From Amyloporia xantha (lineage: Eukaryota > Basidiomycota > Agaricomycetes > Polyporales > Adustoporiaceae): 64,000 nt of DNA. Position numbers and translations under genes: made by a program. Each line of letters opens with the position of its first letter. Position 1 is the stretch's first letter. Below, piece by piece: positions 38,781 through 50,571 of the stretch. Location: assembly GCA_036971615.1 (NCBI GenBank), contig JAYKKR010000050.1, positions 62,001 through 126,000 of the forward strand. Direction: 5' to 3'. The notes beneath the pieces were generated by a model. It made no database searches. It was given only the letters and a program-made list of their open reading frames with translations, and was not told the DNA's origin.

Positions 38781-41326
38781 CTATCTTCGTTTGAAGACAA
38801 GCGGTGCTCTCACAGGACTAGAGATGACGATCACGTTGAGACGGTTGAGTACAAGGCTGGAGCACAGACGAGAAGATTACTGACTATAACGTGAGTCCCG
38901 CCTTGCAGTCGAGGAGGCGCTCCTTGCGCTGCTCGAACGTCTCTCCGGCAAATTCCGGCTCATCCTTCACCTCAATCTTAAAGCGCGAGACGATGTACGT
39001 GAGCACGGCGACAGCCTCCGTCTCTGTAAATCTGCGGTAGCGCAAAGCATGATCAGTCGTGCGGGACAGCGAGCGTTATGGGCTGCGCCCACCTCCGCCC
39101 CAAACAAGAGCGCGGGCCAGCGCTGAATGGCAGGAAGGCATCGCGCGGCCAATCACCGAGGAACCGAGATGGCCTGAACGTATATGGATCCTCCCAGTAT
39201 CGCGCTAGAAACATCCCAAAACGATCAGTTGCCCATAATGTAGCTGCTAACGGGGCTACATACGGTTGTAATGCAAGCCCGGGGTATGGATCACAAGGGG
39301 AGTGCCCTTCGGGCAGGGTACAGCGATAGGATCGCCCGCCATGCTGCGTGTGTGGAGGATTGTGTCCTCCGCCGCATATTTCGGGATGAGGTTGACCTGT
39401 GGTTCCCAGCCCTCGTGATGAGCAAACGATCAGCGTCCTCGGATCAAGAACATACCGGTGGGAACATCCGTAGAGTCTCCAGAATCACTCTAGAGCAAAT
39501 AAGCCGTATAAGCAGACGACTAGCAAGTCAGCTCAGCGACATACGCTAGACAATATGGTAATTTGCCCATCTCCTCATAGGTCTGACGGGAAGGAAATAA
39601 GTCATTGAATATGAAGCACCGGCTTCGCTCGATATCAAACGTACCGGGATTCTGTCGTCAGGAACGACGCTCTTAATGTGTTGATACACCAGATCTTGTT
39701 GGTCTTGATATAAGGCCAGAATAGTAAAGGTGAATGCTAGTGTATGCGCCGTCGTCTACCAATAGTAAGTTCAATTCTATGGTACTGATCATGTTGTAGT
39801 CGCTCACCTCGTGTCCTGGTATGAAGAAAACAGAAGCAGATATTCGTCAATAAAAGGAACCTTGTAGCGGTGCCAATTATACGTTACCCGCAATCAAGTA
39901 AATGAAGATGTTTCCTATGAAATGAAACCGATCAGTTCAGCACATACGTCCCAAATAGTTGAACATGTGTATTCACCCATGAGCTCGCTGTCGCTCAGCT
40001 TCGTGTTCCCGTCCAACTCCTCCTCATTCGCGTCTAGCAAGCTGCTAAACAGGTCATACCGCTCCTCCTTCTTCTCGGAAGTTTTACGCGCGTGTATCAT
40101 TTCCATCATATATAACTGTGCAGCGCAGTGTCACCAAGTGCCGTCGAGTAATACAAAAATTCGAAGAGCCTTGGTTGGGGACAGAACGGACTTACCTCGA
40201 GATCTTCATAAGCAACCCTGAAGTTCTGCACGCCTTTGATTGGAGCCCACTTCAGGAACCACGTCGGAAGGATGACCTTCATCCAGAGGCGTTCTGAGAT
40301 CATATGCAACGCGTCCTGCACACCATGTATGAGCCATACTACGCGAGATTACCTCCTAGCAACGTTCTGAAGGTAACACGGCACACACCTTGAAGGTTAC
40401 CGCATGCCCAGAAGGGACGCTGAGATCTTGCATCCACGACATACGGCGACCAAAACCGGCTACACCAATGACGAAGAGTGCAATCTTCGTGCCAACGATG
40501 GGATGAGACTGACGCTTCCATGATGTAAATGACAAGTACGTACAGGCACAGTAAGATCAACAATACTATTGACTGTCACCTCATCTTTCCCGCGCCAGAC
40601 CTCCTCGCAAAGCTCCTTCACTATGTTGATGGTCTCGTCCCAAACTAGTCTGTTGTTGCGCTGCGGAAAGGCGCTGTGAGACACTTATGAGCTCCAAGGC
40701 TTGATGAACGCACCTCCGAGAAGGACGGGGCGGTTATCTTTCTGTGGCGTTTCCATTCATCAGCCTCGGTCACGACAATATTGTCCCCGAAGAAGGTAAG
40801 AATCTTGTATTGTTGGAGCGGCTTGGGATACCGCGTCCGGTTGCTTGTAATCTCCTGAATGTAAGGTACGCACCGACGTTAGCTGAGGAAGGATGTCATG
40901 GCGGAGAAACCTGCCTTGAGAACCTCCGCGTCTGCAATCATAAAGGTAGCGTCTACAAATGGGAGCAATTTGACCTACACGCATTTTGACAGCTGACCTT
41001 GATGTTCCTGATAACAGTCTTATGTATGCGCACTCACCGACGAGATGACATCTGAATCGAAGTCGACGAAGTCCTGGTGTTTCTGCCTCCACAGACTGAG
41101 GTTACCTGCCGACAGATAGCGTGTTCGATTCTTGAAGATGAACGATTGTTGACCAAAGGCATAACGCAGTCCAGGAAAGTCTCTGAGGATGCGCGTCAGG
41201 TGGCTTGAAGAACTCGGATGCACGATCGACTTACTGTATGCGGTCAATGACGGCCCGCCATTCGTGGTACTTCTTGGCGCTGTATAAAGCCAGAAACGAA
41301 AAGGCGAGTAGCAGGAATGTTTGCAT
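38781..41326 (-). CDS. Cytochrome P450, tandem copy C
   Basis: Intact P450 of 516 aa with exon lengths identical to copy B: 41235-41326, 41038-41182, 40915-40974, 40714-40854, 40550-40660, 40389-40484, 40196-40315, 39977-40115, 39888-39914, 39808-39815, 39645-39755, 39545-39582, 39456-39489, 39264-39396, 39093-39204, 38885-39031 and 38781-38817. Anchor MQTFLLLAFSFLALYS, AGHETTAHT (8-nt exon 39808-39815), ETLR, PSRFLGDWPRDAF, FSAGPRSCLG and tail APLVFKRR are all present. Intron 3 has a GC donor (AAG|GCAGGT). Together with A and B it forms a same-strand array made by tandem duplication. Likely xenobiotic or secondary metabolism; that is inference. Confidence 0.93.
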
Positions 41327-41916
41327 GCTGGCTAGTCTACAGGACCTCTATGCAGACAAGGAGCAGAGGAGATGAAGACGAGACCGGTGCTGATGAATGG
41401 TTGTGAAACTAAGTAGTGTATCCCACGAAGTGTACCAGACCATAAGTGTCCCGAGTCGGAGTCTCCGGCAATTAGACCATGAGGATAAGAAACACGTCAT
41501 GTGGAAAATGCCAGCGCATGTCAGCGGATGCATTCTGCAGTCCAGCCTGTCCAGAGCTCGTTCTCGTCCTGATGAACATCTTTGCCATGCAGTCCACGAA
41601 CATTTGCAGATTCAGACCGCCCAGATCGCTACGATGTTACGGTAAATTGTGGCACGAAGTCATTTGTAGAGAGGGAGACGAAGAGCGTAGGCGAATAGAA
41701 GCCATGTATCGCTTAGCTTGAGAATAAATTGCGATGAGGAAAACATAAGCGAGTGTCGATATCGGGGACGCCCTGGATTCCGATCACCAGATTCGTCAAT
41801 TGAGCCCGGCGAATGAAATCACGCTTGCCGAGTCCCCGACTCCCTCTCACCGTGCCTTCTCTTGCCCTCTCCGCGCATAACTCAGCGTAGTGCACTCAGT
41901 CGTCTTTTGCGCAGCC
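41327..41916. promoter_or_regulatory. Divergent region, P450 C / 180-aa gene
   Basis: 590 bp between divergent start codons. Must contain promoters for both genes. No specific site can be supported. Confidence 0.35.
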
Positions 41917-42524
41917 ATGAAGATCCGCATTCGAACCCGAAAAATACGCATTCCGCCGCCTGTTTACGACTGCGCTTATAAAAGTCCAATCACACGGCAC
42001 GCTCGCGAGGTCGTGAAGGCGGTCTTTGCCTCGAAACCTAGCGCCGTTGGCCTCTCTACACAGGAAATATATCGGTGTGCCTTGGAGATGTTCCCAGGCA
42101 AGCCACCGACAGAGCATCCAGATCCTGCCTCTGATGCTCCCGTGGTGGAAGGCACATACCCCATCCGATCTCTGAGGTACGCTGGATCAGAAATGTCCCC
42201 GAGCGTCAGCGCTCACCCCAATGGCAATGCCTCCCCCCCAGATATCTCAAGAAATTCGTGCTCGAGGCTATGCTGGACGAAGGGCTGGTCCAGAAATTCC
42301 ACATGCACGTGAAGGGCGAGCACACGGACGACAGCGGCAGGGCCGTGCACGTTATCGCAGCGAAGGATGGGCCTCAGCTGACAGTGCCGCGCTTAGATCT
42401 CAGTCGCGGACGCACGACCATCTGGATGTGGAGGTGGCTGACCGACGAAGACAGGGCTGCGATGGATGCCAAGAAAGCTGCGATCGAGGCGTACAAGGCG
42501 GTCGCGGTGGAAGAGAGGACGTAG
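41917..42524 (+). CDS. Hypothetical 180-aa protein
   Basis: Two exons, 41917-42176 and 42242-42524, joined by a GTACGC...CAG intron to give 180 aa. The very basic N-terminus (MKIRIRTRKIRIPPP) could be a mitochondrial presequence or an RNA-contacting tail. The middle reads like a winged-helix-type fold (AREVVKAVFASK, LSTQEIYRCALEMFPG, RYLKKFVLEAMLDEGLVQKF), and the C-terminus is a charged helix (DEDRAAMDAKKAAIEAYKAV). I do not recognise it. A mitochondrial ribosome-associated role is a guess from the presequence-like start. Frame and splice junction are convincing. Confidence 0.75.
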
Positions 42525-42890
42525 CGCGCATGGAGGCCTTCCCCCACGGGCCACGACAAGTTCGTGAGGTCCTCGGTGAATTCGCCCATGCTACATAGTG
42601 ATCGCCGCGTAACCTTGTCACAATCTTGCATGGTCGCGTGTTCGTTCACTGTGGCCCCCACAGTCCATCAGACATACCAGGACTATTGCATATTGATTCC
42701 TCCAACGTATACATGGATCGTTGGACATGGCAGATCAAGAAAGTCGTTTCCGTTATTACTCACATGTGTACTCTATCTACCTATCGCATAATTTATTCCG
42801 ACTCTACCCTCTGCGGGATGTACACACACCAGTCCGATAAATGACGAATAGATGAACCAAACCGTCCCCATCCCACTCCCACCACTCATC
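42525..42890. other. Convergent 3' intergenic region
   Basis: 366 bp between the 3' ends of the 180-aa gene and the coiled-coil gene. No gene. Confidence 0.4.
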
Positions 42891-45800
42891 TCAACCTCGG
42901 TGCCCCAAACTCTGATACGACAGCGCAGGCGAATTCCCCCCTCCCGGCGACCGCGAGCGTTCCCTCCCAAATGAGTTCTGCCGCGTATTCGCCAGCGTCC
43001 CCGGAGACTGCACGTCCAGCAGGTTCTCCGAGCTCGCCGCCCACGCAGGGTCCACGTACTCCTTCGGGTCGAAGTGCTTGTACGCTGAGTGATTGCTCGA
43101 AATCGAGCCCGTCGAGGGCACACGCCGCAGCTGAGGCCGCGACGCACCAGACAGCGGTCGCGCGTTCGCGGCGGGAGTCGACCCCGCGTGCATGCTCAGG
43201 CTGCGCTGGTGTCCGGAGAGACGCGACGTCGCCGACCGCGGGCTGTCGCCCAGTGCAGATGTGGATCCAGGTAGCGGCACACCCGCCGCGAGAGTGCGGG
43301 GACTCGGAGGGGCCATGGACCGACGCTGGGCTGACTCGGCATACCCCATGCCGGCCTGCAGCGGTGGTGGTATGTACCGAGGATCGCTGGGCGTATGCGA
43401 TCGACTCGGGGTTGCCATGTAGCTGTGCTGGCTTGAGGCGCGAGACATGCTTGGCGCAAATGGTGCACCGTCCATAGCAGACGAGGGACGTGCACCTGGT
43501 GTTTTCGGACGGAGGACGTCATTCACCGTCCTGCTACCGTTACGGCTCGCTGTCCGCGCAGGCCTGCTCCAATCAGTGAAGCCACCGTCTGCTTGATCTG
43601 GTATTATACGTGAGTAGACCTTTTGTTGTGAAAATGTAGGTGAAGGTGGCGTAGGGGTGGTAGACATATTATATGGAGGTGCTCCCGCGGGGACGAACCC
43701 TGGAGGATAATCGACCAGTGTGCCCATAGAGGGCAAATTTCTGAGAGCAGGGGAACTGGGGGCAGTAGGGACGTATGGTTGAGAGGGAGGCACAGCCCGC
43801 ATTGTTGAACTAGGCGTCAGCCGACCTGAATCTATTCCCCCGCCCGGGGAAGCCGTCGACCCTGGTGCGGACTAAACATGCAAAATGAGTCGTAATTAAT
43901 GAGACATACACGTGAGATAAATGGGGGACAGCAAAGAGAACGCACCGGAGACTGCACTGTGATGGCGACGGAACCCGAGGAGATGACTCTGCGGTGCCCT
44001 TCTGAACTTCTATGACCGCTGCCATTCTCTGGAGGTGAATTCATAGAGCGCGACCTGCGATGTCGAGAAGCATCGCCACTGGCTGACGAGTAGGGCCGGT
44101 CAAAGGGCGAGGCGGATCTGTTCATAGGCGGAACATCAGTCACGTATGCGGAGTATGGCGATTTCAAGGGCGGGGACTGGTACTGCATAGCCTGCAAAAA
44201 CCGAACGGAAGTTAGCGCAATGTGATAGATATAGGCACATCTGCTTTACATCGTCTGCAGAGTTCTTCCCAAGCCACTCCTGCACGCTGGCAACCGACGA
44301 CCTTACAGACTCGCCCGGTTCGTTGCGAGGCGTCCGACTCGACTTCCTGCGCGAGCTACCTGCACTGGATTCGTTCTCGCGTCTATCTCCTCTAGATGCA
44401 GGTCTTCTCCCGACATCGCTGCCTGCATAGCTCCCTTCGGGCCTCGGTGATCGAACTGGTAACGCGAAAGGCTCAGGCATGATGCTACTTCTCGCCCGAC
44501 TCTCCGTGCCAGGACTGAACTCCATTGAGGTCGGCACCTCTTCAATTGCGCTTAGTATGGGACCTCTCTCACGTCCAGCCATCCGTTGGGCAGTACGAGG
44601 CGAGTTCAAAAGGTCATACGACGATATGGTCGTCGACGGCAAAGATTCCGCAAACGAACCTGGGGAAGAGCGTTGTCTCCCACCGTATGCATAGTCATGC
44701 GAAGATACCTGGGGCTGGAGAAGCGAAGGATCGCCTCCATCCATAGGGATGATATCCGGAAGCGGCGATAGAGGTGTCCGTGGGCTGACTGGAGGTTGTT
44801 GGGACATCTCGTGCGGCGGAGGAAGGCGGATAAAACTATTTGCATCAGCGGAGGGAATCCATCCATCTGGTGGCACGCTGTAATTCGGATGTTGAGATGC
44901 AGGTGATGCCGAACGGACTACTTGGGGATGAGTGAATCTAGTCCCCTCAGCAGGGGGCGGGTGAGGCCATGGTGCAGGCCCTGATGGTCGTGCAGAGGGT
45001 GCTCCGGGGAGAGATGCAAGAGTAGAAGCTCCAGGGCTGGCTATGTTTTCTCGGAAACGGGAACCTTCTGCGCCTCTAGGATATGATCCCGGTGGAGGCA
45101 CAGGTTCCTCCAGTGTGACAGTAATGGACGGTGCCAACCCGGTATCACCTGGGATGTCTGGAGAGAACTCCTCCAGAGTTGTAGGGCGACCCCTGGCCTC
45201 CCGCAGGCCATCATCGGGCTGACCTTGGGCTTTGTCTCGTCCATCTGTCGCACCATCATCCATGCGATCACCGCGAAAGCCGTCCATCCTTGCTTCTCTA
45301 TATGCTCGCCTGAGTCCCTCGTTATAGCCCTCGCGACGACCGTCCTCTCGTGCCTGCCTTATGAGCTGCTGCTCCCTTAACCGTCTTGCGGTATCACGAG
45401 CTCTCGCAGCCGCTGCCTCTGCCTCATCGCGCTGCGATTCAACATCCTTCAGCAGATCCTGGCCTCTAGACAACTCTCTTTCGGCATTTTCGAACTGCAC
45501 CTTGTACAACACGAGCTGTTCGCTCAGCCTGGCGCTCTCCTGCTGCGCCGCAATTCTAGCCTCATTCACAGTTTTGAACCGCTGAGCAATCTCGAGAGCA
45601 CGGCGTTCAGCCTCTTGTGCGCGTCGAGTTTCACCAGCCAGTCTCTCGAGCGCAGCATTGAGTGCTCTCCTTGTTTGTTTGACCGATTCGATCTCCTCGT
45701 CAACGATAAACTTGAGGAGCTCACGGTGTGTGCTGCTCCGTCGACGACTCCGCTCCATTCTGCTGGAGTTCCTGGGCCTCTCGGCAAGATGAAGGGTGTC

Positions 45801-45998
45801 TCGATTATTCCCCCAGGCAGATAAAAGTGCAGTCCTGGGAGAAGGCGATTGATCCTCATCCTCGTCGTCGATCTCTGAGCGATCCACATATTCAAATGCC
45901 TCCTCACTACAACAACAAAAACTTGAGCTTTCGACCCTCAGCTTAGACACAACAACGTACCCTCCAGCTTCGCCCGCATATTGGTCGAAGTGCGACAT
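42891..45998 (-). CDS. Coiled-coil, Ser/Pro-rich disordered protein
   Basis: Exons 45961-45998, 44250-45906, 43946-44191 and 42891-43871 give 973 aa in frame. The first intron uses the GTACGT after GCTGGAGG; retaining it also leaves the frame open, but splicing gives the more acidic, natural sequence GGEEAFEYVDRSEID. Residues about 90-250 form a long charged coiled coil (KFIVDEEIESVKQTRRAL, RFKTVNEARIAAQQESARL, RDTARRLREQQLIRQ). The rest is disordered Pro/Ser/Arg-rich sequence with many SP and RxxS sites, suggesting phospho-regulation. A short ordered motif SVQEWLGKNSADD precedes the second intron. No enzyme domain or membrane segment is seen and I do not recognise the family. A scaffold or cytoskeleton-linked role is possible. 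Confidence 0.8.
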
Positions 45999-46379
45999 CT
46001 CGCTCGGAGCTCAAGTTGCAATGCAATCAGGACCTCCACGTGGAGTAGAAAGTCCAGTAAAAGCGAGTGCAAGTCTATGTAAACAATTGGAGACCGCCAA
46101 TCCCGGATACTAGTCGACTAGGTGTATCGGGTTAGGATGCCAATGCGAGCGGTGTCTGTGTTACTTGGGTACACCGCTATGTAATAAGGCGCGTCTAAAC
46201 ACGTCATAAGGGTCGAACCATAGCGGGCAAGTGTATACGGTCCTTGTATTCCCAGAGCAGAACAGAGGGGTCACAGGAAATGAGAGCGACAAGCACCAGC
46301 TCCTAGTCACCTACACCATACTAGTTTGATCTTGATGTCTTCAGTAAGCTTATCCAAAAAGGCAATTCCTGTCGGCAAC
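45999..46379. promoter_or_regulatory. Divergent region, coiled-coil gene / COQ10
   Basis: 381 bp between divergent start codons, containing both promoters. A chance Pol III B-box-like match occurs near 46207-46217 but no tRNA can be folded. Confidence 0.4.
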
Positions 46380-47168
46380 ATGTTCTCGTTCGTCCATGTC
46401 GCGTCCCGCTGCCTGCAAGTTCGCAGCCAACGGTCCATATTCACCTTACCCGACCTATCATCTCTATCACCGTTCTCGGGCTCAAACGGAAACAGTTCTC
46501 CAGAACCCCAAACCTATCATGAGCGGAAGATCTTCCCGTAAGCTGGCTTCGGTGACTGTTCAACGACTGAACGATGATCCCAATTGTCCATGTCTAGATA
46601 CAAGCCGAGCGAACTGTATAATCTAGTCGCTGATGTGGAATCATATCCACAATTCTTACCATACTGCTTATCATCGCGCATTTTAAGCCGTAGACCCTCC
46701 GTGGACAACACACCCGAGACCATGCAAGCAGAACTGACCGTCGGATTCCTCTCATTCAAGGAGAGCTACGTCAGTGAAATAGAAAGTCTGCCTAACGAAT
46801 ATGTCGAGGTAAGTGTTTTCCCCGCGAAAATGACAAGGGATTGAGAGGTATCATCCCAGGCCGTTGCGTCTTCGTCTACACCCTTATTTCGGACTCTGAG
46901 CACGACGTGGCGCTTCCAGCCTGCGTCAGCTCAATCCCCCCATCTCACTAGCAGCTCATCACTACCTCCAGCACCCTCGACCTCAAAACCACCGGCGGAA
47001 GTTAAGCGAGACGCCGGACCAACCCTTGTCACACTTGACCTTGCATTTTCTTTCGCGAATCCAGTACACGTGGCAGTATCGGCCACATTCTTCGGACAGG
47101 TATCTAAAATGATGGTCAAGGCATTTGAAGAGCGATGTATGGAGATCTATGGACCCGGAAGGAAATGA
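46380..47168 (+). CDS. COQ10: Coenzyme Q-binding protein COQ10
   Basis: Mitochondrial START/polyketide-cyclase-fold protein that binds coenzyme Q and is needed for its delivery and for respiration. Exons 46380-46537, 46598-46808 and 46860-47168 give 225 aa. The N-terminus (MFSFVHVASRCLQVRSQRS) is a typical presequence. Family motifs are YKPSELYNLVADVESYPQF, LPYCLSSRILSRR, MQAELTVGFLSFKESYVS, the AVASSSTPLFRTLSTTWRF strand and the C-terminal helix SATFFGQVSKMMVKAFEERC. A Ser/Pro insertion (about residues 149-170) lies between strands. The start was chosen for the presequence and splice phase. Confidence 0.93.
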
Positions 47169-47645
47169 ACTTCGTAGGATTTGATCGTCATGGACCATAA
47201 TAGGCCTCCTTCACAATAAATTTGTCTAACAACAACTCATTGTATCTGCTAGCAATATTTCTTACATATTCTAGTATCGTTGGACATTGCACCAATTTTG
47301 ACATTTGATGGACTAGGAACAGTCCGTATATTCGACCATTCTAGTTAGGGACATCAGGGTGACATGACATACTGCCATATAGCATATCTAGTTCTTAATA
47401 ACTGTCGACTGTGATTTGATATATCGAAGTAGCGCAGATACTCGCGGTGAGACACTGGTGAGACTTTGCGTTCCTCAGAGTCACTCATGGGCATTTAGTC
47501 ATAGTGTGAGACATATTTCTATTTCTTCAATCATCCCTGTTCCAAACAGCGCGACGACAGTAACGGACTCAGTGTGGCGAACCTATTGTCCGAGGTAATC
47601 ACCAGCCCATTTGACTCATCACTACCGGTATCATTGGTGCATCCC
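47169..47645. other. Intergenic
   Basis: COQ10 3' region, then AT-rich sequence leading to the gene relic. Nothing recognised. Confidence 0.4.
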
Positions 47646-48300
47646 AAGTGTACCCTGTCGAAGAAGAATTAGTCTCCTATCACCACACGCATTATATAAG
47701 ACGGGCCGACCTCCGCAACATCGAGATCACCGACGACCTGGCGCGCTTCCACTTCGTGCAAGGCTGAGCAACGGACTCGAGTACAGGCCAGGTCCCTGTA
47801 TGAGTGTGAATTGAGCAAGGACTTGTTGGTAGACTCGTAGTAGATATACCCAAGCGAGGCCATCGAGCAGCCTTACAAGAAGCTGATGGAATGCGCAAGA
47901 AACGTGAGTGACCTGATACGCTCGGAGAATGACAGACACTACCCTCGCTGGAAGGACGGGGCTATCAGCATATGTGTGCCATTTGCAATAGGTAGCGAAT
48001 TACTCACGATGGCTCCGAGGGCACGTCGAGCAGAATGGAACAAAGGAACGATGTGCGGTTGGAGAAAAGCCACCAGCTTTTAAAGGCTTCAGGCGCCCAT
48101 GGGAGCATATTTGACCACCTGGTGATGGTGACTCACCACTGTCATACTTCCTTTGACGTCGAGTATGATATCGATCCAAATCAATTATGGCTCGCAGGAA
48201 AAGGCGGTGCGACTCGCCCGCCTTTTCCATAACCTGTCCATCACATGTGCTAGACCGCATTCAAAAAGTCATGCAGGCCCTGAGTCATTACCACGAATAG
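47646..48300 (+). pseudogene. Decayed protein-coding gene relic
   Basis: Coding-like blocks follow one another on the plus strand in shifting frames. They are VYPVEEELVSYHHTHYIRR and NIEITDDLARFHFVQG (about 47658-47766), VVDIPKRGHRAALQEADG (about 47835-47900), AISICVPFAIGSELLTMAPR (about 47960-48020), GAHGSIFDHLVMVTHH then DVEYDIDPNQLWLAGKGG (about 48090-48210), and DRIQKVMQAL (about 48253-48282). In-frame stops and at least three frame changes separate them with no acceptable splice sites for all. The order and composition look like one globular protein. I do not recognise its family. A functional gene with unusual introns is less likely than a relic. Confidence 0.5.
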
Positions 48301-49813
48301 CGCTTGCGGAAATAAGGAAAGGAGCGTGCCTATAAAGACAACGCACGTCCCATGAGCCTCACCTTATGTGATCGCCACTGACAAAAACCAGGTACTTTGG
48401 TGCCTAGAGGCACTAAGTCTGTCACATTCGTGCGAGGATTGTATCTATGGACAGCAAACTCCTGCCGATACTGAGCATTAGCACCGTGGGCACCTTGCGA
48501 TGTCAGTGCGAAATTCAACACCAAGATTTCGGTATGGTGGATTCTCTGGCTTCGCTTAGTTGGAAGAAAGGGACTGGGGGGTCGCGGCAGAAGTTCACAG
48601 TATTTTGCTTACAATAAGCGCCTACGGCATTGCATCGAGAGCAGGCCTAAAGCATGATGTTATCCCCCATGAACCAGCATATGGGGTTCAGACTGAACAC
48701 CCGCTTTACACGTCCGGTCTGCAACAGATCTGAAAATTGAAAGAAGCGAGCAGGTGCACGCTGACAGGATGCATGGAAGGTGGTCATTTCTAGCCGGGCC
48801 GAATCACAAAAGCAACCGTCCATTTCTGGATGTCTTCAATATCATTCTTCGCTAATGATGGAAGTACAAGTTGAGCCTGGTTCAGGATTGTAGGACGGGG
48901 GTGTCGAAACGTATCTGGGTGAAGTTTAATTGAGGTCGAGGTACGAATTTGCAGAAGACTGAAGTGTATGAATCGAGTCCGTTCCCCAATGCTTCTTGTC
49001 AGATGCTGGCCGGGAACACGGGGTTCCGTACCTATTAAGATGGGTGTGAGTAAGCTCGAGCGTGCGCGACCAACACATAACCACAATTTGTCGATGTGAA
49101 GCACTATCGGGCATGAACTGGGAGACATTTGGAGCCGCTGTGTGGTGAAGATGAGGCAGACCTGCAGGCCGATAGAAGCTGTTGGCGTCTTATTGGCATC
49201 TTCTTCTCCTACCCCGTAACGCACCCGTGGTTCTTCGACATCAAGGGTACTCGGAGTTCTCAGGAAGACAGTTCGACTTCGGGATTCTCAGCTATCATCC
49301 GGAGGCAGTAGACCACCGTGTGGGTGTCAGCCTTGAGACCTGACACTTGCAGCAGTCATACCTACCTGACGTGAGGCCAGTCTAGACAATTCTATGGATT
49401 TATACTGAAACGCACACGATTATCTCAGCAACAACCCTCGACACAAGATCGAATGTATTGCACATACCACTGTACGAGTCAGCATACTCACAAAGAAACC
49501 CTGACGCGCAAGGAATCTTCTTCTGCTTCCACGCAAGGCTTTGTCAATTTGCCATCGGATTATCGAGCCCGATCGTTGACAGCGTCGTCTGTGACAGCGT
49601 CTCACAGCGACGTATATCGACTGGAATAGCTCATAGACGCTTGCAACAGAAAACAGACAACCGAATCATCGATAGGACAACAGTCAATAGTTGATAAATA
49701 AGCACATCATAAGGTGACTATAAATCAGGGACCGTGAAATCAACGTGCAATATTCGCTCTTCTTACAGGAGCATCGGAAGAAGAAGAGGTCAGCACGAGA
49801 ACCCGATGTGGAC
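48301..49813. other. Gene-poor interval
   Basis: 1.5 kb downstream of the relic, up to the GIS2-type stop codon. Short minus-strand frames around 48790-49220 have no recognisable domain. Further decayed pieces of the same relic may be present. Confidence 0.4.
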
Positions 49814-50571
49814 TCAGGCGACGTAATCAGCGTTCTCAGGACAGTCACGAGCAATCTGCAACGCAATGTCAATCCACTGAGTACACAAAAAGTAGAAAGT
49901 TTCTCACGTGTCCCTCCTGCTGACACTTGTAGCAAGTCTTGTTCTTGTTGGGATTGCCCGCAACCGACACTGCAGCATCGGCCACGGTCGTTCCAGGTGC
50001 AGCCAAACAATCCCTGTGGAATTCCATCACTTAGAGTATCAGAAAAGAATTAAGCTATGGAAACGTACCTAGCCATGTGGTTGGGTCCTCCGCAACGGTA
50101 ACACTTTACGGGAGGCAGAGTGGAGGTATTCAAAGCACGTCCGGGGGGAGGGGGGCGAGACGCAAAGCCGGCTCCACCAGTAACACCGGGACAAACTCGC
50201 GCGATGTGACCAACACGCCCACAATTCTGTGTATCGCATAAATAACGGAATCATCGTCAACAGGGGTACACATACGTAACACTTCTGGCTGGAACCTTGG
50301 ATCCTTAAGCTAGGGCACTCAGCCTGAATATGGCCAACGCCCCCACAAGAGTAGCACTGTTTGGCCGCAACAGTGCGAGGTTGAGGGCACGCAGACGACT
50401 CATGCCCAGGCTGGCGACAATTGTAGCAGAGACGCTGCTCGGACGTGCAATTCTCCGCAATGTGACCCACTGCAACGAGGCCAGTCATTCTCAGGCGGTG
50501 ATAAAGCAACCCTAGCGGTACTCACAGTTGCCACACTTGAAACAACCCTTCCTGCTGAACTGATATGCCAT
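49814..50571 (-). CDS. GIS2: Six-knuckle CCHC zinc protein (Gis2/CNBP type)
   Basis: Cytoplasmic nucleic-acid-binding protein of the Gis2/CNBP/byr3 family, which binds G-rich single-stranded RNA and affects translation. Exons 50526-50571, 50276-50469, 50069-50226, 49908-50013 and 49814-49855 give 181 aa. Six CX2CX4HX4C knuckles are visible: CFKCGNLGHIAENC, CYNCRQPGHESSAC, CYSCGGVGHIQAEC, CYNCGRVGHIARVC, CYRCGGPNHMARDC and CYKCQQEGHIARDC. A Gly/Pro-rich linker (ASRPPPPGR) separates knuckles 4 and 5. Each of the four introns interrupts a knuckle (1, 4, 5 and 6). The start MAYQFSRKG directly precedes the first knuckle. Confidence 0.94.

Noticed and set aside
42971..43477. 168-codon plus-strand frame
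   Set aside because: Antisense shadow of the Ser/Pro-rich exon of the coiled-coil protein.
46207..46217. B-box-like GGTTCGACCC on the minus strand
   Set aside because: No acceptor, D or anticodon stem can be folded around it, so not a tRNA.
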